DNA of 64,000 bases from Haloarchaeobius litoreus (GCF_024495425.1 NZ_JANHJR010000003.1:248001-312000); one strand, 5' to 3'. Positions 41,876 to 50,634 are shown, numbered from the stretch's first letter. The notes: generated by a model from the letters alone, not told the origin. Numbers and translations: made by a program.

Positions 41876-42928
41876 CTACGTCGCCTGCTTGTCGATGTCC
41901 GCCGCGTCGATGTCATCGCCGCCGACCGACGAGCGGAGCACGTCCATCCCGTCGTCGCGGTCGATACCGAAGTCGTCGGCGTACAGGTCGGCGACGCGCG
42001 CGACCTCCTCGTCGGTGAGCGGCGGCACCTCGCTCGCGGCTGCCCACTCGTCGATGTCCGCCGTCGTGCGGAACGTCGGCGTGACCGTCGCGACCTCGCT
42101 GTGCGAGAGTAGCCACTGGATGCTGGCCTGGGACATCGTCCGCTCGCCGTCTCGCTCCAGGAACCGCAGCGCCTCGACCTTCTCCCAGCCCGTCTCGTAC
42201 CACTCGTCGGGCCGGTAGGAGCGGTGGTCGTCGTCGTCCAGTTCGGTGTCCGGCGTGACCTGCTCGTTCAGCAGACCGGAGGAGTGCGGGACACGGGGGA
42301 TGAGGCTCGTCGACGAACCAGTGCGCTCGATGGTGTCGAGGAAGTGGCCGCCGACCTCCTGTTCGAGCACGTTCCAGACGAGCTGGAGGGAGTCGAACTC
42401 CTGTTCGATGGCCATGTCGCCCTCGGCGAGCCAGCCGATGGAGGGCCCGAGCGCCCAGCCGACGGCATCGACGAGACCCTCCTCGCGGAGCTCGTCGAGG
42501 ACCTCGAGCACGTCCGCGTCGACCTCGTCCACGTTCGCGTTGTGCAGCTGGAGCACGTCGATATGGTCGAAGCCGAGGCGGTCGACGCTGCGCTCGGTGG
42601 CTGTGCGGATCCACTCCGGTGTGATCTCCTTCGGGAGCTCGCCGTGGCCGGCCTGTGGGTTGTTGTAGAAGTCGTAGCCGATCTTCGTCGCGACGGTCAC
42701 CTCGTCGCGACGGTCACCGAGGGCCTCGCCGACGAGCTCCTCGCTGCGGCCGTGGCCGTACACGTCACCGGTGTCGAAGTAGGTGATTCCCTGGTCGTGG
42801 GCGTACTGCAGCATCTCGACCGCCTGTTCCTCCGTGCGGTCGCCCCACCAGTCCGTGCCGACGACCCACGCGCCGAAGCCGATTTCCGACACCTCGACGC
42901 CCGAGTCACCGAGTTCGCGGTACTGCAT
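41876..42928 (-). CDS. Aldo/keto reductase
   Basis: 350 residues of (beta/alpha)8 NADPH-dependent reductase: YFDTGDVYGHGRSEELVGEAL (Asp and Tyr of the tetrad), TKIGYDF (Lys), IDVLQLHNAN (His), and the cofactor region near ATVTPTFRTTADIDE. Probably of the YajO/Tas-like group. Substrate unknown. A TATA-like CGCTAAGTG about 26 bases upstream (42950-42958, minus strand) fits a leaderless mRNA from ATG 42928. The gap 42929-43226 otherwise holds no gene I can defend. Confidence 0.92.
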   Translation of the reverse strand: MQYRELGDSGVEVSEIGFGAWVVGTDWWGDRTEEQAVEMLQYAHDQGITYFDTGDVYGHGRSEELVGEALGDRRDEVTVATKIGYDFYNNPQAGHGELPKEITPEWIRTATERSVDRLGFDHIDVLQLHNANVDEVDADVLEVLDELREEGLVDAVGWALGPSIGWLAEGDMAIEQEFDSLQLVWNVLEQEVGGHFLDTIERTGSSTSLIPRVPHSSGLLNEQVTPDTELDDDDHRSYRPDEWYETGWEKVEALRFLERDGERTMSQASIQWLLSHSEVATVTPTFRTTADIDEWAAASEVPPLTDEEVARVADLYADDFGIDRDDGMDVLRSSVGGDDIDAADIDKQAT

Positions 42929-43226
42929 ATCCCCGGCTAGGGAACGGTGGCACTTAGCGGGTGTGTTTCGTTCTCGGCGCGCGGGAACGGTCGCCTCGGC
43001 TCGGCCTCCACCAGGTCCGCGTCGAACGCGAACACGAGCGCGACGGCGGGGACGAGCGTTAGGACGACCGTAACCCCGGGAACTGCCAGTGCTTCTTCGG
43101 CGCACGGGTCGTCGCCACCGGGTCGTGATATCGGGTCGAGCGACCGTATCGCCCCGACGCCCTCCCGGTGATGCACGGAGTTCGGACAACAGAAGGTCCA
43201 TACGGCTGCCCGCCGAATGGGCGGGC

Positions 43227-44126
43227 ATGACGAAACGGCACGTCTCGCTCCCGGCTGACGCGGAGGCCGGTGTTCGGGCGTTCATCGACGAGGTCGACGA
43301 GCGACTCTCGTCCGACGAGGACACCTGTACGGTCGTCGAGGAGACGCTGGTCGACCTGCACGGGGACCGCGACGCGTACGAGCGCTGGCAGAACGACGCC
43401 GAGGTCTCGCCGGCCGAGCGCGTCCGCCTCCAGGGCTACGACCCGTGCAACACCACGCTGGAGTCGGAGTACTACGCCGAGAAGGACGAGGAGCGGTTCG
43501 TCCGCTCGAAGCACCTCCAGTGGCTCTGGCGGCAGTTCGACGCCACACCGATGGCCGACAACGTCGAGTTCGCGCTGCGCTTCCGACGGATGCTAGCTGG
43601 TCATCTGTTCGAGGAGTGCGGGGAGAACTGCCGGTTCTTCAAAGGGATCTCGTTCACCTACGGCCACAACATCAGCGTCGGCGACAACGTCGTCGTCCAC
43701 GACGACGTCCACCTCGACGACCGCGGGAAGCTGACCATCGGCGACCGCGTCTCCATCTCCGACGACGCCCACATCTACAGCCACGACCACGACATCGTCG
43801 ACCAGACCGCGGTCTCGAACTACCACACCATCGTCGAGGACGACGCCCGCGTCACCTACGACTCGATGGTCCGGGCGGGCTGTCGCATCGGCGAGAACGC
43901 CGTCGTCGGCGCGAAGAGCATCGTCGGCAGCGACGTCCCCGACCACCACGTCGCCGTCGGCCAGCCGGCTAAGAGTGTCCGCGTCAAGCCCGGCTGGGAG
44001 GAGATCGCCGAACCGCTCGACGACGCCAACGTCGACCGCCGGGACGACCGCGAGCTCGCGTACGAACTGCCCGAGGACCTCGACACCTTCGACGAGTTCG
44101 GCCGTGACCTGTCGCCCCCGAAGTAA
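43227..44126 (+). CDS. Left-handed beta-helix acyltransferase (maltose O-acetyltransferase-like)
   Basis: 299 residues. An N-terminal helical region (1-135) precedes hexapeptide repeats: GENCRFFKGISFTYGHNISVGDNVVVHDDVHLDDRGKLTIGDRVSISDDAHIYSHDHDI to AVVGAKSIVGSDVPDHHVAVGQPAKSVRVKPG. The GNPAR-like AVGQPAKSVR ending is standard for LacA/Maa-type acetyltransferases. The acceptor is unknown. 35 bases before the sugar dehydrogenase gene on the same strand, so a carbohydrate role for the pair is reasonable (inference). Confidence 0.9.
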   Translation: MTKRHVSLPADAEAGVRAFIDEVDERLSSDEDTCTVVEETLVDLHGDRDAYERWQNDAEVSPAERVRLQGYDPCNTTLESEYYAEKDEERFVRSKHLQWLWRQFDATPMADNVEFALRFRRMLAGHLFEECGENCRFFKGISFTYGHNISVGDNVVVHDDVHLDDRGKLTIGDRVSISDDAHIYSHDHDIVDQTAVSNYHTIVEDDARVTYDSMVRAGCRIGENAVVGAKSIVGSDVPDHHVAVGQPAKSVRVKPGWEEIAEPLDDANVDRRDDRELAYELPEDLDTFDEFGRDLSPPK

Positions 44127-44161
44127 CAGGTTTTTACTCTGTCGTGTGAAAGGTCGGGGTG

Positions 44162-45247
44162 ATGAAGCGTCGTCGCCTCCTCGCCACGGTCGGTGCTGGC
44201 CTCGCCAGCGGCGTCGCCGGCTGTCTCGATCCGCCCGGTGACGGCGAGCAGACGCCGATCGACGAGGACGCTCCCCTGCGCCTCGAACGCGTGCGGATGC
44301 GGCTCCAGACGCCGTGGGGTGCGTCGTTCCACCCCGAAACCGGGAGCCTCTTCGTCACGGAGCGCCCCGGCCGGGTGGTCAGGGCGACCGGGAACAACCT
44401 CGGGCCGGTCGGGGACCTGACTGGAGACACGGCCGCCTACGGGCAGGCCGGCCTCCTCGGGCTGGCGTTCGACCCCACCGAACCGACGGACCTCTACGTC
44501 TACCAGACGTACGACGGCGAGAACGGCCTACGGAACCGGGTGCTCCGGCTCGACGCCAGCCGACAGTTCGCGGTGGATTCGGTCGTCCTCGACGGGATAC
44601 CGGGCAACACCGTAAGCAACGGGGGCCGGATCGCGTTCGGCCCCGAGGGCGCGCTCTGGGTCACGACGGGCGACGCCGGCGAGCCCCAGAACGCCCAGTC
44701 TCGGGTCTCGCTGGCCGGGAAGGTGCTCCGGGTCACCCGGGACGGCGAGGCACATCCCGACAACCCGTTCGACTCCCCGGTGTACACCTACGGCCACCGT
44801 AACCCGCGCGGGCTCACGTTCGCCGACGACGCGGTCTACGTCGTCGAGAACACACCCGACCTGGTCGACGAGCTCAACCGCCTGGAACGCGGCGGCAACT
44901 ACGGCTGGCCCGAGGTCGCCGGGGCTGCCGACGACGACCGGTTCGTCGACCCCGTGCTCTCGTGGCAGGACCCACTCATCGGCCCCGGAAGCATCACCCA
45001 CTACACCGGTCCCATCGACCGCTGGCGGGGCAGTTTCTTCGTCGGCGCGCTCACGGGGACGCATCTCCGACAGGTCACCTTCGGCGACGGCGACCCCGAG
45101 CAGCGAACGTTGTACGGCGACCTCGGCCGAATCCGGACGACGTTCACCGGGCCCGACGACCACCTCTACTTCACGACGAGCAATCAGGACGGTCGCGGCG
45201 ACCCGGACCCCACCGACGACGAGATCTACCGCGTTCGGCCGCCGTGA
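44162..45247 (+). CDS. Secreted lipoprotein of the PQQ-dependent aldose sugar dehydrogenase family
   Basis: 361 residues. Twin-arginine-like N-terminus MKRRRLLATVGAGLASGVAGC with a lipobox ending at Cys21, so likely Tat-exported and lipid-anchored. The rest is a six-bladed beta propeller: WGASFHPETGSLFVTERPGRV, GLLGLAFDP, NGGRIAFGPEGALWVTTGDAG, YTYGHRNPRGL, NYGWPEV. Aldose dehydrogenase (YliI/Asd-like) motifs are clear; PQQ supply in haloarchaea is uncertain. A GGTTTTTACTC box about 30 bases upstream suggests its own promoter. Confidence 0.92.
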   Translation: MKRRRLLATVGAGLASGVAGCLDPPGDGEQTPIDEDAPLRLERVRMRLQTPWGASFHPETGSLFVTERPGRVVRATGNNLGPVGDLTGDTAAYGQAGLLGLAFDPTEPTDLYVYQTYDGENGLRNRVLRLDASRQFAVDSVVLDGIPGNTVSNGGRIAFGPEGALWVTTGDAGEPQNAQSRVSLAGKVLRVTRDGEAHPDNPFDSPVYTYGHRNPRGLTFADDAVYVVENTPDLVDELNRLERGGNYGWPEVAGAADDDRFVDPVLSWQDPLIGPGSITHYTGPIDRWRGSFFVGALTGTHLRQVTFGDGDPEQRTLYGDLGRIRTTFTGPDDHLYFTTSNQDGRGDPDPTDDEIYRVRPP

Positions 45248-45304
45248 CACACCCCACCCGCCACCGTCGAACGCTATAAGTCCCGTGACACACAATGTCA
45301 CAGT

Positions 45305-45583
45305 ATGGCGAACGTCTGGGACTGGACCCTCGGCTACCTCGTCGTGTTCGCCGTCCTCCAGCTCGCCGTGTACGTCTACTACCGCCGGCAGGTCGACGAC
45401 GACCCCACGCCCGACCCGGCCGGTGGTGACCCCGCGGGCGTCGACCGGGTCGTGGCGAACACGTCGGTCCGCGACACCGGAGCGACCGACAGTCGACGCT
45501 GTCCACACTGCGGCGCGTCGAACGAGCCCGACTCGCGCTACCGGTACTGCCGCAACTGCGCGAAATCGCTGTCCGGGGCTTAG
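45305..45583 (+). CDS. Membrane-anchored zinc-ribbon protein, 92 aa
   Basis: One N-terminal TM helix (about 8-27), a flexible Asp/Pro-rich linker, and a C-terminal zinc ribbon CPHCGASNEPDSRYRYCRNC (C-x2-C, C-x2-C). A CGCTATAAGTCC box (45274-45285) lies about 26 bases before the ATG. The role is unknown; this TM-plus-ribbon form is frequent in haloarchaea. Confidence 0.82.
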   Translation: MANVWDWTLGYLVVFAVLQLAVYVYYRRQVDDDPTPDPAGGDPAGVDRVVANTSVRDTGATDSRRCPHCGASNEPDSRYRYCRNCAKSLSGA

Positions 45584-45646
45584 GTGTTGTGGCCATTCCG
45601 GCCAGCAAACATAAGCCCAGCCCGGCGGAATCCTGTATCGACTCGA

Positions 45647-45799
45647 ATGGAAGACACGGATTCCGAACGGTACGTCGGACGCGAGACGGTCAACGGACTC
45701 ATCATCTACGACCGGGAGAACCTGGACGCCTGGATCGAGTCCGACACCACCGTCGCCATCACCGAGCAGACGGACCATCGGTCGTCGCCCTCGCGGTAG
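45647..45799 (+). CDS. Small acidic protein, 50 aa
   Basis: MEDTDSERYVGRETVNGLII then YDRENLDAWIESDTTVAITE: the IYDREN-x-AWIESD stretch is a recurrent haloarchaeal small-protein pattern. ACATAAGCCC (45610-45619) is about 32 bases before the ATG. Function unknown. Confidence 0.7.
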   Translation: MEDTDSERYVGRETVNGLIIYDRENLDAWIESDTTVAITEQTDHRSSPSR

Positions 45800-45896
45800 G
45801 CCACCCAGTCCCCGGTTCTACGTCGCTCACGTTCCGGAGCCACGGCTGTCCCGTCACCGAGATCGACGGCGTCAGTGGGACGACGCCGGTGTGGGA

Positions 45897-46076
45897 TCAG
45901 TACGCGCCCCGGAGCTCCGGTTCGAGCGCGAGTGCGACGGTGAACAGACAGACTGCGAGCATGCCGACCGAGCCCAGCGCGTACATCGCCCCCTCGAACG
46001 ACCACGCGAGGCCGAGTGCGGCCAGCGCGAACAGCGCCAGACCGACCACCAGTCGAACCATGGTCGGGAAGCGCAT
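45897..46076 (-). CDS. Small membrane protein, 59 aa
   Basis: Two TM helices (LVVGLALFALAALGLAWSF; MYALGSVGMLAVCLFTVALAL) and a short tail. ATG 46076 lies next to the TGA of the upstream gene (46078), so the two form an operon. Function unknown. Confidence 0.7.
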   Translation of the reverse strand: MRFPTMVRLVVGLALFALAALGLAWSFEGAMYALGSVGMLAVCLFTVALALEPELRGAY

Positions 46077-46077
46077 C

Positions 46078-46338
46078 TCAGTCCCCCTCCGCACAGTCGA
46101 GCAGGTCCGCCGGCTCGACGTCGAGGTCCTCGTGCTCGATGTCGTCCCACTCGACCGCGACGGTGGCACGGATGGTCGCGAAATCGTTCCCCGAGTAGCC
46201 ACGTGCGAGCTGTGGCCACCGCTCCGTCACGGTCGAATCGGAGAGCACGTCGAACACGAGTGACTCCCCCGTCTGCTGCGTCTCACCCGCCGCAGGTGGA
46301 TCGATACCCCCAGTATCGGAGTGTACGTTCTGACTCAC
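46078..46338 (-). CDS. Hypothetical acidic protein, 86 aa
   Basis: Soluble, with FDVLSDSTVTERWPQLARGYSGNDFATIRATVAVEWDDIEHEDLDVEPADLLDCAEGD. GTG 46338 is preferred over ATG 46365 because the latter sits in the AT-rich GGTATCAATGTTATGG promoter-like stretch; leaderless initiation at the GTG would fit. Followed directly by the membrane protein at 46076. Function unknown. Confidence 0.62.
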   Translation of the reverse strand: MSQNVHSDTGGIDPPAAGETQQTGESLVFDVLSDSTVTERWPQLARGYSGNDFATIRATVAVEWDDIEHEDLDVEPADLLDCAEGD

Positions 46339-46634
46339 GGCCTTCCAACTCCCCGGCCATAACATTGATACCGGATGACATAGCTAACCACCGATTACCT
46401 CAACGGACTGTCGGGTGTAAGCGACCGGAGGCAGATAATGCCGTCTTCAATTCGTCGTCCCCTCCCGGGATTCCGAGCGGCAGGAAGCTGTTACGGGGTG
46501 ATTTCGAACCGATTCCGATGACCGTTCGCCACAGGCTCGAAACCACAGGTTTCTCGCGTTCAATCGGGGCCTGTAGAACACGGACGGGGGCACCCCTCTC
46601 GTGGCGACCGCCACGGTCGTTCGCTCGGCAGAAC

Positions 46635-46707
46635 ATGCGCCGTCCGGGAATTGAACCACGGTCGCTCGCTTCGCTCGCTCCCTGATTCAATTCCCGTTGG
46701 CGATGCT
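46635..46707 (-). repeat. Direct and inverted copies of the tRNA-Gly 3' half
   Basis: 46635-46658 repeats exactly 24 bases of the tRNA-Gly 3' end and flank (46732-46755). 46684-46707 is an inverted imperfect copy; CGGGAATTGAA (46646-46656) and TTCAATTCCCG (46686-46696) are perfectly complementary. The spacer, read along the tRNA strand, is GAGCGAGCGAAGCGAGCGACCGTGG, very like the sequence before the direct copy at tRNA-Leu. The rest of 46339-46634 shows no gene. Confidence 0.93.
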
Positions 46708-46733
46708 GTCTCTCACTTCGTTCGAGACAAGCA

Positions 46734-46804
46734 TGCGCCGTCCGGGAATTGAACCCGGGCTAGTGGCTTGGGAAGCCACTGTCCTACCACTGGACCAACG
46801 GCGC
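46734..46804 (-). tRNA. tRNA-Gly (anticodon CCC)
   Basis: 71 nt. Acceptor GCGCCGT pairs with ACGGCGC; D arm TGGTCCAGTGGTAGGAC; anticodon stem-loop with CTTCCCAAG; T arm CCCGGGTTCAATTCCCGG. No encoded CCA. Confidence 0.97.
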
Positions 46805-46987
46805 TCGGTCACTCGCCGCGGTCGACATCGCTTCGCTCCGTCGACCAACGGCGCTCACTCGCAGTGATTCCATCACTTCCTTCCCCCCGATGCCACTTGA
46901 ACGTAGCGTTTCGCCGGACTGGACGCTCGTCCAGTTCCAGCGACGGGCGAGGAACGTTATTGGTCCTGTACACCCAAGCGATGCACG

Positions 46988-47785
46988 ATGATAGACCTCC
47001 GGTTCGGAGACGAGGAACTGGCCGCACAGCGTGCCCACATCGTGAGCTTCATCCAGGACGTCGTCGACGACGCGGGGGCGGACGGGGCCGTCCTGGGGCT
47101 CTCGGGTGGCGTCGACAGCACGACGACCGCCTACCTCGCCGTCGAGGCGCTCGGTCGCGAGCACGTCTACGGGCTCGTCCTCCCCTCGCGCGTCTCCAGC
47201 GAGGCGAACATGAGCGACGCCGAACGGGTCGCCGAGGACCTCGGCATCGAGTACGACGTGGTCGAGATCGGCGGCATCGTCGACGAGATCGTCGATTCGA
47301 TCCCGGACGCACGGGAGGACACCGTCGCCGTGGGCAACACCGCTGCACGCGTGCGGGGCGTCCTCAACTACTACGTCGCCAACGAGGAGAACCGCGTGGT
47401 GCTGGGCACCGGGAACAAGGCCGAGGCGCTGACGGGCTACTTCACGAAGTACGGCGACCAGGCCGTCGACTGCAACCCCATCGGCAACTGCTACAAGCAG
47501 CAGGTCCGCCAGCTCGCCCGCGACCTCGGCGCACCGGAGGAACTCGCCGAGAAGCCCGCGACGGCGGAGCTCTGGGCGGACCAGACCGACGAGGACGAGA
47601 TGGGCGTCGGCTACGACGTCGTCGACGCGGTCATCGCGCTGCACATCGAGGGCGGGGTCTCCACCGTCGCGACGGCCCGCGAGCTCGGCGTCGAGGAGAG
47701 CGTCGTCGGAACTGTCCGCGAACTGTACGAGAACAGCGCCCACAAGCGGTCGATGCCGCCCGCACCCGAACCGGCCGACCTGTAA
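46988..47785 (+). CDS. nadE: NH3-dependent NAD+ synthetase
   Basis: Amidates deamido-NAD. 265 residues of adenine-nucleotide alpha hydrolase fold: PP-loop SGGVDST at 39-45, GLVLPSRVSSEANMSDAERVAEDLGI, LGTGNKAEALTGYFTKYGDQAVDCNPIGNCYKQQVRQLARDLG. No N-terminal glutaminase domain, so ammonia-dependent. The start ATG 46988 is preferred over the out-of-frame ATG 46981. Its TAA directly abuts the stop of the convergent gene. Confidence 0.96.
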   Translation: MIDLRFGDEELAAQRAHIVSFIQDVVDDAGADGAVLGLSGGVDSTTTAYLAVEALGREHVYGLVLPSRVSSEANMSDAERVAEDLGIEYDVVEIGGIVDEIVDSIPDAREDTVAVGNTAARVRGVLNYYVANEENRVVLGTGNKAEALTGYFTKYGDQAVDCNPIGNCYKQQVRQLARDLGAPEELAEKPATAELWADQTDEDEMGVGYDVVDAVIALHIEGGVSTVATARELGVEESVVGTVRELYENSAHKRSMPPAPEPADL

Positions 47786-48427
47786 TCAGGCGCTCGAGTT
47801 GCTCGTCGCCACGACCTCCACCTGATCGCCCTGCTGGAGTTCGTACGTCGTCGGGTCCACCGGCTGTCCGTTGACGACGAAGCGGACCGTGTCACCCTCG
47901 CTGGTCCGATACACCGTCCCGTCGAAGGCCAACGCGTCGGACGCAGCCTCGATGTCCAGCGCCTCCAGCGCGTACTCCAGCGTGACGCCGTCGCCGTGGA
48001 CGTGCCACCGCGAGCCGTCGCCGTTCTCGTAGTGGAAGTACCGCTCGCCCGTCTGAGAGACCTGGTACTGCGGTTGACTGAAGTCGAGCGTGCGCCCGTC
48101 GATGGTGACGGTCATCCCGCCGTGTTCGTGGATGGTTCCCAGCCCGACCGGCTGTTGTGGCGCGCTGTCGTTCAGCTGCCCGTTGCCACCACCGCCGCCA
48201 CCACCGAGCAGGCCGACGACGACACCCCCGAGCAGGACGAGGCCGACGACGGCGACCGCGGCGTAGACCAACCCCGGTATCCCGTCGTCGTCGCCGCCCA
48301 GCGCGTCGACCCGTCGCTGCTCGATGGGGCCGAGGTCATCGCCGTGCTCGTCCCGCAGGTGTTCGAGGTACGGTTCCTCGTCCTCGAACGACTCCGAACA
48401 GTAGTCGCACTCGTGCACATCCCCCAC
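47786..48427 (-). CDS. C2H2 zinc-finger membrane protein, 213 aa
   Basis: Residues 7-28 form a C2H2 finger (CDYCSESF...LEHLRDEH), followed by a DALGGDDDG linker, one TM helix (LVYAAVAVVGLVLLGGVVVGLL, about 52-75), a poly-Gly spacer, and an external beta-rich domain (HEHGGMTVTIDGRTLDFSQPQYQVSQTGERYFHYENGDGSRWHVHGDGVTLEYALEALDI, rich in His) ending in a ubiquitin-like strand set. GTG 48427 is the start. The His-rich outer domain could bind metal. Function unknown. Confidence 0.8.
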   Translation of the reverse strand: MGDVHECDYCSESFEDEEPYLEHLRDEHGDDLGPIEQRRVDALGGDDDGIPGLVYAAVAVVGLVLLGGVVVGLLGGGGGGGNGQLNDSAPQQPVGLGTIHEHGGMTVTIDGRTLDFSQPQYQVSQTGERYFHYENGDGSRWHVHGDGVTLEYALEALDIEAASDALAFDGTVYRTSEGDTVRFVVNGQPVDPTTYELQQGDQVEVVATSNSSA

Positions 48428-48476
48428 CTGGACCCGAGAGTACTCATATTTTCCGTGTCGTCGCCCTCGAAACGCA

Positions 48477-49133
48477 CTACCGTCGCCGCAGGTCCAGCTC
48501 CCGCGTGACCGCGGCGTCGCGCTCGACCAGCCCGCGGTACGTCGACGCCACCTCGGCAGCGCTCAGGGCGTCGTCATCGACCTCGCCCACAGGGTCGACC
48601 CGGCTCCCGATGCGGACGTAGGTGACCTGCACGTCGTCGAGCGCCGTCGCGAGCGATTTCGAGAGGCCCCGCGCCGCCGGGCCGACCGCGCCCCACTCTA
48701 GCTGCTCGGGGACGAGCGAGTCCGCGTACGTCGTCCCGCTGAATATTACCGTGCCCTCGGTCTCGCGCAGGTCCGACAAGGTGGCGTTGACGCAGGTGAG
48801 CGACCCGGCGACGCGCACGTCGAAGATAGCACGGAGTCGGTCCGCGTTCGCCTGCCCGACGGGGCGGCCGCCCCCGCCCGTCGCGTTCAGCACCAGCGCC
48901 GAGACGGGGCCGAACGTCTCCCGCACCGTGGCCATCCCCGCCTCGACGGACGCCTGGTCGGTCACGTCCGTCGGAACGGCGAGCGCACCCGCTCCGAGGT
49001 CCGCGGCCAGGTCCTCGATGAACGCCTCCGTCCGGGCAAACAGCCCCACGTCGTAGCCAGCGTCGTGGAGTTCGCGTGCGACCGCCTCGCCGATCTTCGG
49101 TCCGACACCCGCGATCACTGCGGTTCCTGTCAT
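48477..49133 (-). CDS. Short-chain dehydrogenase-like protein lacking the YxxxK pair
   Basis: 218 residues. Nucleotide motif AGVGPKIGEAVAREL (7-21) and VLNATGGGG for the NNAG site; catalytic Ser position S132 in IFSGTTY. Where classical SDRs have Y-x3-K, this protein reads W147-G-A-V-G151, so both key residues are missing. It may be a non-catalytic or mechanistically different member. Expected length; no frameshift. It diverges from nothing close and lies upstream (minus strand) of the C2H2 gene by 49 bases. Confidence 0.82.
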   Translation of the reverse strand: MTGTAVIAGVGPKIGEAVARELHDAGYDVGLFARTEAFIEDLAADLGAGALAVPTDVTDQASVEAGMATVRETFGPVSALVLNATGGGGRPVGQANADRLRAIFDVRVAGSLTCVNATLSDLRETEGTVIFSGTTYADSLVPEQLEWGAVGPAARGLSKSLATALDDVQVTYVRIGSRVDPVGEVDDDALSAAEVASTYRGLVERDAAVTRELDLRRR

Positions 49134-49210
49134 GTGAAGAGCCAGTGCCGACGGGCCCAAAAGCGCTCGCTGAAGCGCGGTTTGGTAGTACAGGTGTCAG
49201 GTTGGTGCCG

Positions 49211-49900
49211 TCACCACGAGAGGTCGGACGCGTTCTGCTCGACCAGGTCGGCGAACGCGTCGGCCTCGCGGGCGTGCTGGACCGCCTGGTCCGCGTCGTC
49301 GCGCATCCGTCGCTTCAGCACCGGCAGCGCGGCGGGGTCGTTCGCGGCGATCTCCGCTGCCACCGCCGCCGGCTCGTCGACCACGCGCGAGACGAGCCCC
49401 ATCCGCAGGGCCTCGTCGGCGTCGACCGTCCGACCCGACAGCGCGAGGTCCATCGCCTCGCCCTCGCCGACGACCCGCGGGAGCCGAGCCGTCCCGCCCC
49501 ACGCCCCGAACAGCCCGAGGGAGACGCCCGTCTCGGCGAACGTCGCTCGCGGCGTGGCGACCCGGACGTCGCAGGCGAGCGCCAGCTCCACGCCGCCGCC
49601 CCGTGCCGGCCCGTCGATGCCCGCGACGACCACCGCCTCGGCCTCCTCGATGGCGGTCGCGACGGACTGGCCCAGCCGTGCGAACTCGCGCGCCCCCTCG
49701 CGGTCGAGTCCCGCGACGACCGCCAGGTCGGCTCCCGCAGAGAACGCGTCGCCAGCGCCGGTGAGCAGCACTACCGGCGTCTCCGCCCCGGTCACCGCCG
49801 ACCGCAACGCTCGCAGTCCCGCCTCGGTGAACGCGTTCCGGCGGGTCGGTCGCGAGAGCATCACCCGGGTCACCCCGCCGTCGACTGCCGTCTCGATCAT
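49211..49900 (-). CDS. Enoyl-CoA hydratase/isomerase family protein (crotonase fold)
   Basis: 229 residues. Oxyanion-hole motifs AFSAGADLAVV and IDGPARGGGVELALACDV are intact; the first catalytic Glu is likely the E of GVELAL, while the second (Glu164 in rat hydratase) is replaced, the stretch reading FAETGVSLGLFGAWGGTARL. This favours an isomerase or hydrolase reaction over classical hydration. C-terminal helices are shorter than usual. Partner genes of beta-oxidation are absent here. Confidence 0.87.
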   Translation of the reverse strand: MIETAVDGGVTRVMLSRPTRRNAFTEAGLRALRSAVTGAETPVVLLTGAGDAFSAGADLAVVAGLDREGAREFARLGQSVATAIEEAEAVVVAGIDGPARGGGVELALACDVRVATPRATFAETGVSLGLFGAWGGTARLPRVVGEGEAMDLALSGRTVDADEALRMGLVSRVVDEPAAVAAEIAANDPAALPVLKRRMRDDADQAVQHAREADAFADLVEQNASDLSW

Positions 49901-49959
49901 ACCTTGGCGAGTCTTCGCTTTCCAAAGGTCTTTGCCTTTCCCCCCGCTAGTCGACGGCA

Positions 49960-50634
49960 ATGGACGAGGCCGCAACGTGCAGGCGCGCCGCCCAGGAGGC
50001 GCTCGCTGACATCTACCCCGACCGGCTCCGCGATGACATCGCGACCCGCCTGGCAGCCGCGCCGATGGCCCCCGGCGTGGTGACGCTCCGCTGCGCCCGC
50101 GCCTGCGACGACGACGTCGACGTCGAGAGCGTCGTCGACCGGGCCGCCGGCGTGCAGCTCGTCTACGACGGCCTCCGGCTCACTCGCTCGCTCGCCCACG
50201 ACGAGCCCTGGACCCACGACGACGACCACACGCAGGCCAACCTCGACTCGCTGGCCGCCACGGTGCTCGTCTCCCGCGGCTTCTACCTACTCGCGCGGAC
50301 CGACGCCGCCGTCACGGCCGTCGACACCGTCCGCGACTTCGGCCGCGACCAGACCGACCGCCGGCAGCCCGACGCCGACACGACCGCCCTCGACGCCAGC
50401 CTCGAACGCGACGTGTTCGAACTCGCCGCCGTCGCCGGCACCACCGCCGTCGGTGCCACCCCCACCACAGAGCTGTTCGCCCAGCTCACCGGCCTCGTGC
50501 CCACGGACGGGAGCGAGCCGCTGCCAGCGGTCGACGCACTCCCCGCCGCGACCGACCTCAACGTCGGCGCGACGGCCAACGAGACCGCCAGCAGGGCCGA
50601 CGACCACGTCCGCCAGTCGGCGACGGATTCGTAG
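49960..50634 (+). CDS. Hypothetical helical protein, 224 aa
   Basis: Mostly alpha-helical soluble protein with VVDRAAGVQLVYDGLRLTRSLAHDEPWTHDDDH and LASLAATVLVSRGFYLLARTDAA. The DGLRLTR-x-LAHDEPW segment loosely recalls the first aspartate-rich helix region of polyprenyl synthases but lacks DDxxD, so no enzymatic call is made. Codon use normal. It ends 55 bases before tRNA-Thr. Confidence 0.7.
   Translation: MDEAATCRRAAQEALADIYPDRLRDDIATRLAAAPMAPGVVTLRCARACDDDVDVESVVDRAAGVQLVYDGLRLTRSLAHDEPWTHDDDHTQANLDSLAATVLVSRGFYLLARTDAAVTAVDTVRDFGRDQTDRRQPDADTTALDASLERDVFELAAVAGTTAVGATPTTELFAQLTGLVPTDGSEPLPAVDALPAATDLNVGATANETASRADDHVRQSATDS

Noticed and set aside
42937-43176. 79-codon minus-strand frame upstream of the aldo-keto reductase
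   Set aside because: It has one hydrophobic stretch, but its 3' end overlaps the likely reductase promoter and its N-terminus is atypical; kept as non-coding.
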